The notes under the pieces are model-generated. The model made no database searches and was not told where the DNA came from. It saw only the letters and a list, made by a program, of their open reading frames with translations. Shown here in pieces: positions 18,805-29,000 of a stretch of 64,000 bases of DNA. Every line of letters starts with the position of its first letter. Within the stretch, counting starts at the first letter, position 1. The stretch covers positions 272,196 through 336,195 of the forward strand of contig NZ_JBEUWX010000003.1 in the NCBI RefSeq assembly GCF_041770905.1. The letters run 5' to 3'. Both the position numbers and the translations under genes were made by a program. The DNA is from Propionivibrio hellwigii. Its GTDB lineage: Bacteria > Pseudomonadota > Gammaproteobacteria > Burkholderiales > Rhodocyclaceae.

Positions 18805-20184
18805 ATGCCGACACAGTGTACCGTAGTCAGCCCATGCGCGAAGCGTATTGATGGCCGCCAGGTGGCGGTGGATTTCGACGGAGGGCAGATCAGTTCGGAT
18901 GCGGGCGCGCTGTTGCTGCGCGAGGTCGATCGCACCTTGCGGCTGACCGAACGGGTGGCGGCCTGCTTCGAGGATGGGCGCGATCCGGAGCTGATCGAAC
19001 ACACGGTGCACACGTTGGTGATGCAACGGATCGTGGGGATCGCGCTGGGCTACGAGGACCTGAACGATCACGATCAATTGCGCCGTGACCCGGTACTGGC
19101 CACGCTGGCCGGTAAGCTCAGCGCTCGGCGCAAGGGCTGCGAGCTGCTGGCGGGCAAGTCGACCTTGAACCGGCTCGAACATGCCCCCGACACCAAGGAC
19201 GGTTCGCGCTATCACAAGATCGCTCACGATCCGGCGGCCTTCGAGTCGCTGTTCGTCGCGTGCTTCATTGAGGCGCACGAGCAGGCACCTGACGAGATCA
19301 TCCTCGATCTGGACGCCACCGACGACCCGCTGCACGGCCAGCAGGAAGGGCGTTTCTTCCATGGTTACTACGGCGGCTACTGCTACCTGCCGCTGTACAT
19401 CTTCTGCGGCCGACATCTGCTCGCCGCCAAGCTGCGCCGGGCCAACACGGATGCCTCGGCGGGCAGCATCGATGAACTCGAACGCATCGTCACCCAGATC
19501 CGCCGCCACTGGCCGGAGGTGCGCATCGTGCTGCGTGCCGACTCGGGCTTTGCGCGCGATGCCTTGATGAGTTGGTGCGAGCAGACGCACATCGACTTCG
19601 TCTTCGGGCTGGCCAAGAACGACCGGCTCAAGGCCCAGATCGAAACCGAGATGAGCCAGGCGCAGGCCGAATGCACCCAGACCGGCAAGCCCGCACGGCG
19701 GTTTCGCGACTTCACCTACCGCACCCTTGACAGCTGGTCGTGCGCCCGGCGGGTCGTCGGCAAGGCCGAGCAGCTGCCGGGCAAGGCCAATCCGCGCTTC
19801 ATCGTCACCAGCCTGGACGCTCAGCGCTGGCCGGCACGCGAACTGTACGAGGCGCTGTACTGCGCCCGAGGCGAAATGGAGAACCGCATCAAGGAGTGCC
19901 AGCTACACCTGTTCGCCGATCGCACCTCAACGGCGACGATGCGGGCCAATCAGCTGCGGCTGTGGTTCGCCTCCTTCGCCTACGTCATGCTCGAAGCGCT
20001 GCGCCGCATCGGGCTGGCTGGCACCGAACTGGCCGAGGCCACCTGCGAGAGCCTGCGCCTGAAACTGCTCAAGATCGGCGCACGGGTCAAGATCAGCGTG
20101 CGCCGCATCCATGTCAGCATGGCCAGCAGTCATCCGTTCCAGACCACCTGGCGCCTGGCCCAGGCCAGACTCGCCCCCGGCTGA
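18805..20184 (+). CDS. IS1380-family transposase
   Basis: A 459-residue DDE transposase. Motifs are typical of IS1380: Asp170 in LDLDATDDPLHG followed by EGRFFHGYYGGYCYLPLY, Asp246 in LRADSGFARDALM, and the acidic pair Glu357/Glu359 in RGEMENRIKE. The frame is open upstream to 18733, but the ATG at 18805 has GAGGA about nine bases before it and matches family length. The gene is intact and fills most of the element, so it could still be active. Confidence 0.93.
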   Translation: MPTQCTVVSPCAKRIDGRQVAVDFDGGQISSDAGALLLREVDRTLRLTERVAACFEDGRDPELIEHTVHTLVMQRIVGIALGYEDLNDHDQLRRDPVLATLAGKLSARRKGCELLAGKSTLNRLEHAPDTKDGSRYHKIAHDPAAFESLFVACFIEAHEQAPDEIILDLDATDDPLHGQQEGRFFHGYYGGYCYLPLYIFCGRHLLAAKLRRANTDASAGSIDELERIVTQIRRHWPEVRIVLRADSGFARDALMSWCEQTHIDFVFGLAKNDRLKAQIETEMSQAQAECTQTGKPARRFRDFTYRTLDSWSCARRVVGKAEQLPGKANPRFIVTSLDAQRWPARELYEALYCARGEMENRIKECQLHLFADRTSTATMRANQLRLWFASFAYVMLEALRRIGLAGTELAEATCESLRLKLLKIGARVKISVRRIHVSMASSHPFQTTWRLAQARLAPG

Positions 20185-20400
20185 TCCGCCACGCCACCGT
20201 GGCCCTGCTGATCCGATCGCGCTCCCGTTCGCGCGAGGCGGTCTCATGCCCAAACAGCGCCGCTTGCCCCCTCAACGCACCTGACCGCCCGCAGAACCTC
20301 ACCCGCCTGCACTCCATTGGCCGCTCGCGGGCCTGAATCCTCGCGGTCACGGCAACGCGTGAAGGAAAAAGCCGCGCCAACGGGGGCCGAACCGTGAGGG

Positions 20401-20415
20401 TGTGAGAAATGTGGG
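20401..20415 (-). repeat. Right terminal inverted repeat of the IS
   Basis: TGTGAGAAATGTGGG on the + strand, the complement of the left end with one mismatch; followed by CTAG. The 216 bases between the transposase stop and this repeat show nothing coding. Confidence 0.85.
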
Positions 20416-20491
20416 CTAGCCCTTTATTGATAAGGGTTTCAGAGGCACCTGCCCGGAACGCCTTTATCCACGCGGGCTTCAGACGAGGTGC
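20416..20491. repeat. Interspersed short repeat, right of the IS element
   Basis: Two diverged units, CCCTTTATTGATAAGGGTTTCAGAGG and CGCCTTTATCCACGCGGGCTTCAGACG, are the continuation of the repeat family split by the IS. They resemble the units at 39.4-39.6 kb (CCCTATTTA...GGGCTTCAGAG). The array ends next to the yggU stop codon. Confidence 0.7.
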
Positions 20492-20785
20492 TTACAGCCC
20501 TATCTGGCGGCGGACCAAGGCTTCATCAGCCATAATTTCGATGACTTTGCGGCGCGAGGTCTGGCCACTTTTCAGGCTGAATGCCGCACGCGGCAATCCT
20601 AGGCGGTCGGACAGGAAAGCAAGCAGCGCCTCGTTGGCCTTGCCATCGACCGGCGGCGCGGCCAAACGGATTTTCAGGGCATCGCCATGCAAGCCGACCA
20701 CTTCGCTTTTTTTTGCGCCCGGCTGAATATGCAGCCGCAGCGCCACACCCTGCCGAAGCGCTCGCAGCCAGGGGGTTTCCGACAT
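20492..20785 (-). CDS. yggU: YggU/DUF167 family protein
   Basis: A small protein (97 residues from the ATG at 20785) with the DUF167 pattern: LRLHIQPGAKKSEVVGLHGDALKIRLAAPPVDGKANEALL. The function of this family is unknown. A TTG at 20806 would add seven residues and overlap the yggT stop, which would fit translational coupling; the ATG has no well-placed ribosome-binding site, so the start is undecided. It closes the yggS-proC-yggT-yggU operon. Confidence 0.88.
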   Translation of the reverse strand: MSETPWLRALRQGVALRLHIQPGAKKSEVVGLHGDALKIRLAAPPVDGKANEALLAFLSDRLGLPRAAFSLKSGQTSRRKVIEIMADEALVRRQIGL

Positions 20786-20798
20786 CTTCCGGCAGGCC

Positions 20799-21353
20799 TC
20801 AGACAAACAGGATGATCATTTCGAGCGCCAGAATGATGACCAGCGGCGAAAGATCGATACCGCCAATCGGCGGCAGAAAACGCCGAATCGGCGCCAGCAA
20901 TGGCCGCGTCAGCTGGCTCACCGGCAAGGCGATCCGCGACGGCACCTCGAACCAGGAAAAGATGATGCGCAGAATCAGCGCGGCGATCAGTAAATGGGCG
21001 CAGAGGCGCAAGGTCGAGCGCAGCGCCTGCCCCAGCAGGAAAACAATGGGGGTGTAGGGTGTCTCTAGCACATCGCCATAGGCGGACCCCAGCGCAGCAA
21101 AAAGAAGCACCGCGAGCAACGGCAGCATCTGCACCAGATAGGCCGCCAGCAAGGAAGCGCTGTCGAGGCCGAAAACACTGGGCACAACACGGCGCAACGG
21201 CCGCACCAGCCAGTGCGTCGCGGCATTCACGAACACGCCGAGCGGATTGACGAAGGACACCCGGAAGGTCTGCATGAAAAAGCGCAGCAGCAGGATCAGC
21301 GAGAGCAGGCCGGCCAGCGAATCGAGTAGGAAAAGGAATGCACGCGCCAACAT
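20799..21353 (-). CDS. yggT: YggT family integral membrane protein
   Basis: A 184-residue protein made of two similar halves, each with two hydrophobic helices and the family pattern (FVNPLGVFVNAATHWLVRPLRRV in the first half, LTRPLLAPIRRFLPP-GGIDLSP in the second). YggT proteins are inner-membrane proteins; some members are linked to osmotic-stress tolerance or cell division, but no activity is established. It lies between proC and yggU, all leftward. Confidence 0.92.
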   Translation of the reverse strand: MLARAFLFLLDSLAGLLSLILLLRFFMQTFRVSFVNPLGVFVNAATHWLVRPLRRVVPSVFGLDSASLLAAYLVQMLPLLAVLLFAALGSAYGDVLETPYTPIVFLLGQALRSTLRLCAHLLIAALILRIIFSWFEVPSRIALPVSQLTRPLLAPIRRFLPPIGGIDLSPLVIILALEMIILFV

Positions 21354-21378
21354 AAATTATTCTCCTGGACTCAATCGC

Positions 21379-22221
21379 CTATGTGGCGGACGGATCGCCC
21401 GGCTTCTGCGCACGGTCGCCCAGCTGTTCGCCGAGAACGCGGCTTTGCGCGCAGGCTGCCTGCGCACCGGCAATGATCCCCGCTTTGACACCACGCGCTT
21501 CCATGACCTTGAGCGCCGCTTCGGTTGTCCCGCCCTTTGACGTGACCCGTTCACGCAGGATGGCTGCGTCATCCCCGGACTGTGCAGCCAGTTGCGCCGC
21601 GCCGAGCACGGTCTTCAGCGCCAGTTGCCGTGCCTGCGCTGAGGTAAAGCCGAGTTCCCCGGCCGCCGCCTGCATCGCTTCGATCAAGAGAAAAACGTAC
21701 GCGGGGCCGCTGCCGGAAATCGCCGTCACCGCGTCGAGCTGGGCTTCATCGGCGACCCACAGGGTACTGCCTGCGGCTTGCAGAATACGTTCCGCCATTT
21801 GCCGCCCCGCATCCGGCACTTCGGGCAATGCGAACAGGCCGGACATACCGGCCCCGATCAGCGCCGGCGTATTCGGCATGGCGCGCACCAAATGCCGGTA
21901 CCCACCCAGCCAGCCTGAGATGTCGGCCAGATGCAGCCCGGCGGCGATGCTGATGATCAGTTGTTCCCGAACACGCCCCTTCAGCAGCGCGCAGACTTCG
22001 CGCATCTGCTGCGGTTTAACCGCCAGCACAAGCACATCACCGGCAAGCGCTTCGCCATCCGGCGTAGCATGGCAACGCACGCCAAAGCGCTGCTGCAGGC
22101 GCATGCGTGCCGCTTCGCTAATCTCGACCACCGCAATATCGTCCGCCCGCGCTTCTTTACCGAGCAGCCCGCCGATCAGCGCAGTCGCCATGTTGCCGCC
22201 GCCAAGGAAGGTTACTTTCAT
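21379..22221 (-). CDS. proC: Pyrroline-5-carboxylate reductase
   Basis: ProC reduces pyrroline-5-carboxylate to proline with NAD(P)H. The 280-residue protein begins MKVTFLGGGNMATALIGGLL, a Rossmann nucleotide-binding start, and has VLAVKPQQM, VRAMPNTPALIGAG and the C-terminal signature ISGSGPAYVFLLIEAM ... RERVTSKGGTTEAAL. The ATG at 22221 is chosen because it starts exactly at this motif; the longer upstream frame runs into yggS coding sequence. The yggS stop lies 13 bases upstream. Confidence 0.96.
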   Translation of the reverse strand: MKVTFLGGGNMATALIGGLLGKEARADDIAVVEISEAARMRLQQRFGVRCHATPDGEALAGDVLVLAVKPQQMREVCALLKGRVREQLIISIAAGLHLADISGWLGGYRHLVRAMPNTPALIGAGMSGLFALPEVPDAGRQMAERILQAAGSTLWVADEAQLDAVTAISGSGPAYVFLLIEAMQAAAGELGFTSAQARQLALKTVLGAAQLAAQSGDDAAILRERVTSKGGTTEAALKVMEARGVKAGIIAGAQAACAQSRVLGEQLGDRAQKPGDPSAT

Positions 22222-22234
22222 TCCCCGTCCTTTC

Positions 22235-22930
22235 TCATGCTCCCGCCTTGCTTCTTTCTCCGAAAATCGCCGTACCGACACGCACCAGCGTGGCGCCCTC
22301 GGCAATCGCCGCCTCCAGATCGTGCGACATGCCCATCGACAGCGTATCGATCGCCAGGCCATCCGCCCGCAGGCGTTCAAAAAGTTCACGCACCGGCCGC
22401 AAAGCCCGCCGCTGCGCCTCGTAATCCGGGTTCGGCGCCGGAATCGCCATCAGCCCGCGCAACCGCAGTCGCGGCAGCCGCGCAATCTGCATCATCAACG
22501 CGCCGGCGGCATCCAGAGGGACGCCATGTTTGCTGGCCTCATTGCTGACATTGACCTGAACGCAGACCTGCAGGGGCGGCAGCGCTTCCGGGCGTTGCTC
22601 GGCAAGCCGTTCGGCGATTTTCAGACGATCGACCGAATGCACCCAGGCAAACGTTTCAGCCACGGCACGCGTCTTGTTGCTTTGCAGGGGGCCGATAAAA
22701 TGCCACTCCAGCCCAAGCCCCGACAGTTCCGTCGCTTTGCCGACGCCTTCCTGTACGTAATTTTCTCCGAAGCGTCGCTGGCCCGCAGCCGCGGCAGCAC
22801 GCACAGACTCGGCCGGCCAGGTTTTGCTGACAGCCAGCAGCGTGATGTCATCGGGATTGCGGCAGGATTGCCGCGCCGCTGATGCAATTCGCGTATGGAT
22901 AGCTTGCAGGTTGGCAGTAATTGTAGTCAT
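22235..22930 (-). CDS. yggS: YggS/PLPBP family pyridoxal phosphate homeostasis protein
   Basis: A 231-residue TIM-barrel PLP-binding protein. The PLP lysine is in LLAVSKTWP, and RFGENYVQE, WHFIGPLQSNK, VNVSNEASKHG and SMGMSHDLEAAI are all present. It has no known catalytic activity and maintains free PLP levels. It heads the leftward operon yggS-proC-yggT-yggU and is divergent from pilT, from which it is separated by 65 bases. Confidence 0.94.
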   Translation of the reverse strand: MTTITANLQAIHTRIASAARQSCRNPDDITLLAVSKTWPAESVRAAAAAGQRRFGENYVQEGVGKATELSGLGLEWHFIGPLQSNKTRAVAETFAWVHSVDRLKIAERLAEQRPEALPPLQVCVQVNVSNEASKHGVPLDAAGALMMQIARLPRLRLRGLMAIPAPNPDYEAQRRALRPVRELFERLRADGLAIDTLSMGMSHDLEAAIAEGATLVRVGTAIFGERSKAGA

Positions 22931-22995
22931 AATCGGGAATATGCCGAATGCGGGAAGTATAGCACTGCACCCGATCACTACCGAGGACGAAACCG

Positions 22996-24042
22996 ATGGA
23001 CATTACTGAACTGCTGGCCTTCAGCGTCAAGAACAAGGCCTCCGACCTGCACCTTTCTTCCGGGCTGCCGCCGATGATCCGCGTACATGGCGATGTGCGC
23101 CGCATCAACCTGCCGGCTATGGCGCACGAAGAAGTGCACTCGATGGTCTATGACATTATGAGTGATGCGCAGCGCAAAACCTACGAAGAGCATCTCGAGT
23201 GCGACTTTTCCTTCGAAATCCCCAATCTGGCGCGTTTCCGGGTTAACGCTTTTGTGCAGAACCGCGGGGCAGGGGCGGTGTTCCGGACCATTCCATCCAA
23301 GGTGATGACGCTCGAAGAGCTCAACTGCCCCAAGGTATTCAAGGATATTTCCGAATATCCGCGCGGCGTCGTACTAGTCACCGGGCCGACGGGTTCGGGA
23401 AAATCGACGACGCTGGCGGCAATGGTCAATCACATCAACGAAAACGAGCACGCCCATATTCTGACCATCGAAGACCCGATCGAATTCGTGCACGAATCGA
23501 AGAAATGCCTGATCAACCAGCGTGAGGTCGGGCCGCAGACGCATTCTTTTGCCAACGCCTTGCGTTCGGCGCTGCGTGAAGACCCGGACGTTATTCTCGT
23601 CGGCGAAATGCGCGATCTCGAAACGATCCGCCTGGCAATGACCGCAGCAGAAACCGGCCACCTGGTGTTCGGCACCCTGCACACGTCGAGCGCGGCAAAA
23701 ACCATCGACCGGGTCATTGATGTCTTCCCTGCCGAAGAAAAGGAAATGGTGCGCGCCATGCTTTCCGAATCACTACGCGCCGTCATCTCCCAGACTCTGC
23801 TCAAGACCAAGGACGGGCAAGGGCGTGTGGCGGCGCACGAGATCATGATCGGCACGCCGGCCATCCGCAACCTGATCCGCGAAAACAAGGTGGCGCAGAT
23901 GTATTCGGCCATCCAGACCGGTGCGCAGCTGGGTATGCAGACACTCGACCAGTGCCTGATTAACCTCGTCCGCCGCAACATCGTTTCTGCCTCCGAAGCG
24001 CGCAGCCGCGCTGCGAACAAGGATAGCTTCCCCGGCGCCTGA
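22996..24042 (+). CDS. pilT: Type IV pilus retraction ATPase PilT
   Basis: PilT is the hexameric ATPase that depolymerises pili and drives twitching. The 348-residue protein starts MDITELLAFSVKNKASDLHL, has Walker A GPTGSGKST at 130-138, the Asp box LTIEDPIEFVH, Walker B VILVGEMRD, the His box HLVFGTLHTSSA, and the C-terminal AIRNLIRE motif required for retraction. It is followed after 34 bases by pilU. The adjacent chemosensory operon is 8.6 kb upstream. Confidence 0.97.
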   Translation: MDITELLAFSVKNKASDLHLSSGLPPMIRVHGDVRRINLPAMAHEEVHSMVYDIMSDAQRKTYEEHLECDFSFEIPNLARFRVNAFVQNRGAGAVFRTIPSKVMTLEELNCPKVFKDISEYPRGVVLVTGPTGSGKSTTLAAMVNHINENEHAHILTIEDPIEFVHESKKCLINQREVGPQTHSFANALRSALREDPDVILVGEMRDLETIRLAMTAAETGHLVFGTLHTSSAAKTIDRVIDVFPAEEKEMVRAMLSESLRAVISQTLLKTKDGQGRVAAHEIMIGTPAIRNLIRENKVAQMYSAIQTGAQLGMQTLDQCLINLVRRNIVSASEARSRAANKDSFPGA

Positions 24043-24076
24043 TTTTTGCTGCGCCTGAACGGAAAGGAATCATCAT

Positions 24077-25213
24077 ATGGAACGCGATCAAGCACTCAAA
24101 TTTATGCAGGATCTGCTGCGCCTGATGGTGCAGAAAAACGGCTCCGACCTTTTTATCACCGCCAATTTTCCGCCCGCTATCAAGGTTGACGGGAAAGTCA
24201 TGCCGGTCTCCAACCAATTGCTTTCGTCCCAGCACACCGCCGATCTGGCGCGCTCGATCATGAACGATCGCCAGGCCGCCGAATTTGAGGCGACAAATGA
24301 ATGCAACTTTGCCATTTCCCCTTCCGGCATCGGTCGCTTCCGCGTCAATGCGCTGATGCAGCAGGGCTGCGTCGCCATTGTCTGCCGGACGATCAATATG
24401 AAAATTCCCACGATCGATGGCTTGGGGCTGCCGCCGATCATCAAAGATATCGGCATGACCAAGCGGGGTCTGGTAATCTTCGTTGGCGGCACCGGCACCG
24501 GTAAGACGACATCACTGGCGGCACTCGTCGACCACCGTAACATCAATAGCCACGGCCACATCATCACGGTCGAAGATCCGATCGAATTCGTACACGACCA
24601 TAAAAACTGCATCGTCACGCAGCGCGAAGTCGGCGTCGATACCGACTCCTGGGAAATCGCCCTGAAAAATTCGCTGCGTCAGGCGCCTGATGTCATCCTG
24701 ATGGGTGAAATCCGCGACCGCAACACCATGGATTACGCCATCGCCTTTGCTGAAACCGGGCACCTGTGCCTTGCCACCCTGCACGCCAACAGCACCAACC
24801 AAGCCATCGACCGGATCATCAACTTTTTCCCTGAAGAGCGCCGCCAGCAACTGCTGATGGATCTCTCGCTCAACCTGCGGGCCATGATTTCGCAGCGCCT
24901 GCTACCGCGCAAGAACAGCAAAGGGCGCATTCCGGCCATCGAGATCATGCTCAACTCGCCGCTGATCGCCGATCTTATTTTCAAGGGCGAAGTCCATGAA
25001 ATCAAGGAGGTCATGAAGCGCTCACGCGAGCTGGGCATGCAGACCTTCGACCAGTCGTTGTTCGACCTGTACGAAGCGGACCTGATTACCTATGAGGACG
25101 CCCTGCGCAACGCCGACTCGGTCAATGACCTGCGCCTGCAAATCAAACTGCATGGCAAACGCGCCAAAGACCGCGATTTGAACGCCGGCATCGACCATCT
25201 CGAGGTCGTATAA
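24077..25213 (+). CDS. pilU: Type IV pilus retraction ATPase accessory protein PilU
   Basis: A PilT paralogue of 378 residues that assists PilT in retraction. The N-terminus MERDQALKFMQDLLRLM and the Walker A variant GGTGTGKTT are typical of PilU, followed by VEDPIEFVHDHKNC, VILMGEIRDR and HLCLATLHANST. The C-terminus is longer than PilT and ends in a basic segment, as in known PilU proteins. It is the second gene of pilT-pilU; a stem-loop with a T run lies 207 bases after the stop. Confidence 0.96.
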   Translation: MERDQALKFMQDLLRLMVQKNGSDLFITANFPPAIKVDGKVMPVSNQLLSSQHTADLARSIMNDRQAAEFEATNECNFAISPSGIGRFRVNALMQQGCVAIVCRTINMKIPTIDGLGLPPIIKDIGMTKRGLVIFVGGTGTGKTTSLAALVDHRNINSHGHIITVEDPIEFVHDHKNCIVTQREVGVDTDSWEIALKNSLRQAPDVILMGEIRDRNTMDYAIAFAETGHLCLATLHANSTNQAIDRIINFFPEERRQQLLMDLSLNLRAMISQRLLPRKNSKGRIPAIEIMLNSPLIADLIFKGEVHEIKEVMKRSRELGMQTFDQSLFDLYEADLITYEDALRNADSVNDLRLQIKLHGKRAKDRDLNAGIDHLEVV

Positions 25214-25394
25214 AAGCAGCGCCTTTCGTCGGCATCTATCGCCACTTCTGGCATCCCTGATATTCCGCGTATCCCGCGATTTTAGGGTGTGATTGCGCCG
25301 ATTGTCGCTGTATGCGGCTAGCCGTATGGCGGCGCATGGCGACTTACGCCGTCGTGCGGCCCATTAACCTACTACGCGACATTGTGGAAGGCAT

Positions 25395-25416
25395 ACCGCC
25401 GCAAACGCGCGGCGGT
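25395..25416. repeat. 8-bp stem-loop in the pilU-POR gap
   Basis: ACCGCCGC / GCGGCGGT perfect 8-bp stem with a six-base loop. It sits directly before the probable terminator. Confidence 0.5.
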
Positions 25417-25419
25417 TAT

Positions 25420-25437
25420 GCGGCCTGGCCGCTTTTT
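25420..25437 (+). terminator. Probable rho-independent terminator downstream of pilU
   Basis: A five-bp GCGGC/GCCGC stem with a three-base loop is followed immediately by TTTTT and then further T-rich sequence. The short stem makes the call moderate. Confidence 0.5.
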
Positions 25438-26000
25438 CCGTTTTTTCGTTTTTTGTGCCTGCATATAACCTAAATCCATAAGCTGCACCCACGGCCTGCG
25501 TGTCTACCCGATCCGCTGATTCCCTGAATCAGTGCGTTAATCTCTCCCGAAGCCAACGTATCGCGGTGTCGGGTATGTACTGCCCATAAAAACCACAGTC
25601 GCCATAGTGACTTTTCAGGCGTTGTCGCCTAAAATTCATTCCCGAATATCAGCTTTATATTCTGGAATTGCAGCTATATTGAGCAATTGGGCAAAAACGT
25701 ATTGACTTTGCCTGTTTCCGCATTTCCCTGTTTCGTCAGAGGGCACATGGTCATCTCGATATCATGGTTGCGCCTAGGTCATTCGGGTCAAACACACTGC
25801 ATGGGCACGCCGGACGACAATCACCGGTTCGCGTTCCCCGCATTCGGCGTACCAGATGGTTCGCGTCTGCCGCTTTGTTCCTTTTCTGGTTCTCCTGCTA
25901 TTTCCTGCCCTCTTTCGGCACTTCATTTCTTCGCTACCCGCCGCCAACCAAGGTTTGATTCCAGCAGCGGGATTTCCATTGCTTACTCGGGATTCTCATC

Positions 26001-29000
26001 ATGAAAACAAAGAAGGTGAAATACCCTGGAATTTCCACCGTCATCAACGGCAATGGTGCGGTCGCCCACGTTATGAGCCACGTCTGCGGCGGCGTCATCG
26101 GTTACCCGATCACGCCGTCGACGGAAATTTCCGAAATTTACGAAGCCTTTCGCGCCGAAGGCGGCGTCAACGTCTGGGGCAAGCATCCCTTTTTCTTTGA
26201 GCCGGAAGGGGAGCACTCGGCGCAAAGCGGCGCACTGGGCGCACAATTGACCGGCGGCCAGTACATTTCCAATGCCTCATCCAGCCAGGGCATCTTGTAT
26301 GCGCTCGAATCGCATTATGTGACCGTCGGTAAAAAAGTCGGCGGTTTCGTTCTGCAAGTCGCGGCGCGCGTCGTCTCCAAGCACTCGCTCAACGTCATGG
26401 CCGGTCACGATGATGTCTATGCCCTGCTCTCTTCTGGCTACACCATCCTGTTCGGCGCCAACCCGCAGGAAGCCACCGATCTGGCGGCAATTGCCTATCG
26501 CGTTTCGGCGTTATCGCTGATTCCGGTCGCCAACGCCATGGACGGTTTCGCCACCAGCCACATGATGAGCGAAGCGCGCCTGCCGGAACCGGAACTCCTG
26601 CGCGAATACCTGGGCGATCCCGCCGGCCGCATTCCCTGTCCAACACTGGCGCAGGAAGTGCTCTACGGCGCCAAAGGGCGGGTCCATCAACTGAACGGCT
26701 ACCTGTCCCGGCATGAAAGCGAGCTGACGCCAACCGACCTGGCAGCCCTGAAAAAATTCCTCGACGGCAACGCCGCCAAAATCGAGAAGGACAACGACGG
26801 CAAGCTGCTTACCAAGACTTTGCCCTGGCTGCCAGCAGCGCTGCACGGCGCATGGAAGCGCCAGTGGCGCAATGCCTTCGAGAAAGGCACGCGCCAGCGC
26901 GTGCCGGCACTCGTCGACGTCAACAATCCGGGGATGACCGGCCCGGTGCAGAACCAGCCCGACTTCCAGGCCGGCGCCGCCGACCATCGCACGCATTTCG
27001 CCAGCGCCGTTCCCGCCCTGGTGCGCCAAGCCATGGCCGAATATACGGCGCTGACCGGCCGCACCTATGCGCCGGTACACACCTTCATGTGCGAAGACGC
27101 CGATTTCGTCATGGTCGGTCTCGGCTCGGTGTGCGACGATGTTGAAGCCGTTGTCGAGCATCTACGCGCGCAGGGTAAAAAGGTCGGGCTCGTCGCGATC
27201 AAGCTCCTGCAACCCTTCCCGGAAGCCGAAGTCGCAGCCGCGCTGGCCGGCAAGCAGGCAGTCACAGTGCTGGAGCGTTCCGAGCAGACGGCACTGACTA
27301 CCTTAGTGACGCAGGCCCTGTTCAAGGCACGCGAGAACGGAGAACAACGCCGCGCAGCCCACAACCGGACGCGGCATGCCGACATACCGGCCATTGAGGC
27401 AATCCCGGCGCTGACCACAGCGATCTTCGGCCTTGGCGGCCACGACCTGCAACCGCGCCACCTGATCGCCGCCTTCAAAGCCATGGAAACCGGCAAGAAT
27501 GCGCCGCTCATCTATCTCGGCTCCCAATTCTTTTCGAAGAATCCAGAACCGCATCTGGTCGAATTACAGCAGCGCATGCAGGCCGCCTATCCGGAAACCG
27601 AGTGGATGGCGCTCGATAGCGAAGCCAACCCGCGATTGCTGCCGGATACCGCTTTCCGCGTGCGCTTCCACTCGGTCGGCGGCTACGGCACCATTGCCTC
27701 AGGCAAGTTGCTGACCGACATCCTCGCCGGCGTGCTCGAAATGAATTCGAAGTCGGCGCCGAAATACGGTTCGGAAAAAAGCGGCGCGCCGACCAACTAC
27801 TACATCACGCTCAGCCCCGCGCCGATCAAAATCACCAACGCCGAACTGGAAGACGTCGAAGTCGTCATTTCGCCCGACCACCGCTCCTTTGTGCATACCA
27901 ACCCGCTGAAAGGGCTGGCCGAAGGCGGCACGTTTATCCTGCAATCCTCAGGCACGCCGGAGCAGGTCTGGGCTGAACTGCCGCCGCAGGCGCGCAAGAC
28001 GATCCGTGAAAAGAAGATCAACTTTTTCATCATCGACGCCTTCGCCGTCGCCAGGCGCAATGCGCCGACGCCCGAACTGGCCACACGCATGATGGGCATC
28101 GCCTTCATCGGCGCCGTTGCCGGCCATGTCAAGGAAGTCGCCGGCCATGCCTCGCCGGAAGCCATGCGCACTAAGATACGCAACCAGATCGCCAAGAAAT
28201 TCGGCGCCAAGGGCGAAGCCGTCGTCGAAAGCAACATGCAGGTCATCCGCGAAGGCATGGCAGCAACACAGCGTGTCGACTACGCGCAGGCCGCTTTCCT
28301 CGCAATCGACGCCAAGCCGGCGCCGATCCCCTTGCGCAACGTCTCGCTTTCGGCTTCGCTTTGCCAGCCAGAGGGCAGCGCACCCTGCGGCATGTTTGAC
28401 CGTGATTACTTCAATGACATCGTTGCCACGCCCTTCAAACAAGGCACCATCGGCGAAGCGCCCGTTCTGCCCGGCACAGGGCTGTTCATGCCGGCCGGCA
28501 GTGCAGGCGCGAAAGACAAAGGGCTGTTCCGCCGTACCGCGCCGCTGTTCAGCCCGGATGCCTGCACTGGCTGTATGGAATGCGCGCTGGTCTGTCCCGA
28601 TGCTGCCATTCCCAATTCGGTCCACGACATCCATCAACTGCTGCTGACCGGCATTGCCCAACTCGAGATCGCCGAAACGCAGCGCGATGCCCTACGCGCC
28701 CAGATCGTCCCGATGACCGAGGGTATCCGTGAGGTTTACCGCCAATCCCGCGACACGCGCGCCTTCCATGAAGTCGTTGCTGAGGTTGCCTCCCGCCTGC
28801 CGATCCGGCAGGCCAGCCTGCTGGTCAACTTCAGCAAGCTGGTCGAAATCCTCGCTGTCTATCCGGTGGCCAGAACCCGCCCATTCTTCGATGCCATGGA
28901 AAAAACGGCGCCGGGCACGGGCGGCCTGTTCGCGGCGACGGTCGATCCGTGGAAATGCACCGGCTGCCTCGAATGCGTCGACGTTTGCGGCCCTGGCGCC

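Larger units (their letters stand above)
18710..20415 (+). mobile_element. IS1380-family insertion sequence, complete
   Basis: The element of about 1.7 kb has 15-bp terminal inverted repeats with one mismatch (CCCGCATTTCTCACA at 18710-18724; CCCACATTTCTCACA on the opposite strand at 20401-20415). CTAG flanks both ends (18706-18709 and 20416-20419), consistent with a 4-bp target duplication, although the surrounding GCTAGC palindrome leaves the exact edge uncertain by one base. It carries one intact transposase gene. Removing it rejoins a copy of the short interspersed repeat. Confidence 0.88.
25214..26000. other. 787-base intergenic region, pilU to the POR gene
   Basis: No supported gene. 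Short open frames here have no family features and atypical composition. The left half contains two stem-loops (25395-25416 and 25420-25437). The right half is AT-richer. A TTGACT at about 25701 could be a -35 box for the oxidoreductase gene, but no convincing -10 follows at 16-18 bases. A long leader for the downstream gene is possible. Confidence 0.4.

Noticed and set aside
25687..26004. Open frame of about 105 residues before the oxidoreductase gene
   Set aside because: No recognised motif, atypical composition and no ribosome-binding site; most likely the leader region.
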